Positions 62,783-64,000 of a stretch of DNA of 64,000 bases are shown here, one piece after another (the stretch's first letter is position 1; each line of letters opens with the position of its first letter). The stretch lies in contig CALYCZ020000059.1 of the NCBI GenBank assembly GCA_944470555.2, positions 1 through 64,000 of the forward strand, in the 5' to 3' direction. Made by a program: the position numbers and the translations under genes. The DNA comes from Heterobilharzia americana. Lineage: Eukaryota; Platyhelminthes; Trematoda; Strigeidida; Schistosomatidae. The notes under the pieces were generated by a model that worked only from the letters and a program-made list of their open reading frames with translations, had not been told where the DNA came from and did not search any database.

Positions 62783-64000
62783 GTAAGTTAATTTATATAC
62801 TATATTTTATTGAACGCGGTAATTTAAGTAACTTTCTCCAGTAAATATTTTGCCATTTATTTGGATTACATTATTTTGTTCTGAAACGTAGAGGCTCTCT
62901 AATGGACAATAAAGTAAAGAGAATATTTACGAACAGCTTTTCTTGGCGAGTTGACACGGGCATTTGGGTTGCTCAAATTGGAAATGGTTAAAAAGTGAGA
63001 CAGTTTTGAGTCTGTTTCACTCAAGACCACTTCCAGATTCTAATGTTGTTTACATTTTCTCTTTGTGGTAACCGAAAAAAATTAATTTCGATGGTGTTTG
63101 GTTTAACCGTTGTCACTGCAGACAGAATCATCTACACAAGCTTCTGAAGTGCGGTGTGGTCTGGAGATTCTGAAAACGTACCTAACTTTCTAAAAACCTA
63201 ACTATGGTATACTCACTCCTCACTTCTACTACAGATATAATTTTCTCCGAAAACCCAAACAAAGGCACTGAACTAGAAATCGAAAAGAAGTATTTCCATA
63301 TTAGATTCGCTTATTTGATATGTGGCGCACAGTGATACAGTATTATTTATTTGATGACGTTTAGGGCACAAATTATAGCTCATGACCATATCAACGTCAT
63401 CTTATTTAATTTCGACATCTGATTTTTATAGTCCTGTTACCCATATTGTTTATTTTTATTAGTAGTAAAATCTTCCATATCTCTGGTATAAATCTTGCGT
63501 CATTCCTATTATATGTGTCAAGTGTAGATTCGATGAACAAAGATTCAGTAACCAATCTTCCTCTCTCTCCACCTAATTATATTGTACAGTGGTTAGCTTC
63601 AGATGTAAAATCGCATGTGAACGATTGAAGTTGGACTTTTATAAATCTTGCATTTCTAATCACACGTTTCCTGGAAAATTTTATAAAACTTTACGTTCCA
63701 GCAAATTACAACCAAATATCTCAAACCTTATTCGAATTTCGAAATCTCATGTGGAGAATTGTAGTGAAAATCTTATCAAATTAATCGGATGTCACGTACA
63801 TGCATCTTCCGTATTGTCGGAAATTTCTTTAGTTTGCCACATCAAGTTTGTTAATTTTTGCAGCTCGGTTATAATAAAGCAAAAGAAAGGATGACGACAA
63901 AGCTGAACAAATCTCAGATTACGAGCGACCATGTGAATTCATTCCCAGTTAACCCAGACAACTATGTGACGAATTTATCATCCGTTCAGTTATCTGTTCT
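62783..64000 (+). other. SLC13 intron 12 start; no next exon visible
   Basis: I searched for the expected C-terminal exon (a second PPN motif, membrane segments) and did not find it. The region holds dispersed-repeat copy B and otherwise AT-rich DNA. Confidence 0.6.
63325..63440. repeat. Short dispersed repeat, copy B
   Basis: Aligns with 49470-49610: GATACAGTATTATTTATTTG, then TAGCTCATGACCATATCA. Confidence 0.5.

Noticed and set aside
1..64000. tRNA, rRNA, CRISPR or bacterial operon features
   Set aside because: No cloverleaf with paired arms, no rRNA-like segment, no regularly spaced repeats and no ribosome-binding-site-led gene series; the polymerase III-like boxes belong to SINE remnants.

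Overview
The window is animal nuclear DNA, most likely from a blood fluke (schistosomatid trematode). It is AT-rich, with large introns, GT-AG splice sites, many copies of one RTE-type non-LTR retrotransposon, and SINE-like repeats carrying decayed hammerhead-ribozyme cores of the kind known from schistosomes. The organism call rests on recognising these repeat types, not on a database match. I see no bacterial or viral genes, CRISPR array, rRNA or convincing tRNA.

Layout. 1-2985: a nearly full-length RTE copy on the minus strand. 2986-7859: non-coding DNA with two adjacent hammerhead SINE remnants (about 4324-4665). 7860-30640: a repeat-built palindrome. Two arms of about 7.1 kb (8251-15392 and 23497-30640) are near-identical inverted copies. 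Each arm holds a 1.23-kb element with 281-bp terminal inverted repeats, and the inner end of each arm lies inside an RTE copy. The 8-kb spacer holds a further RTE copy (18594-20031) that is inverted relative to the nearly complete RTE copy at 20808-24131. 30641-36424: non-coding DNA with another hammerhead SINE and a near-perfect hairpin.

36425 to the end: one real host gene on the plus strand, a sodium-coupled dicarboxylate/citrate/sulfate transporter of the SLC13 (DASS) family. I could assemble twelve exons by conserved protein sequence and splice phase. They give 497 codons from the initiator Met to just past the second sodium-site motif; the last one or two exons lie beyond the window. 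They include a 31-nt acidic microexon and a 90-nt exon at 56134-56223 with no long open frame of its own.

Introns 5 and 7 are loaded with RTE copies. Two of these (47163-48822 and 52671-54331) are near-identical and inverted, and they bracket exons 6 and 7. Those two exons total 348 nt, so skipping them keeps the frame. Five (TA)n tracts lie at RTE boundaries or deletion points in the same region. None of the RTE copies looks able to move by itself: all have stops or frameshifts, and five copies share loss of the first Asp of the catalytic FADD box.
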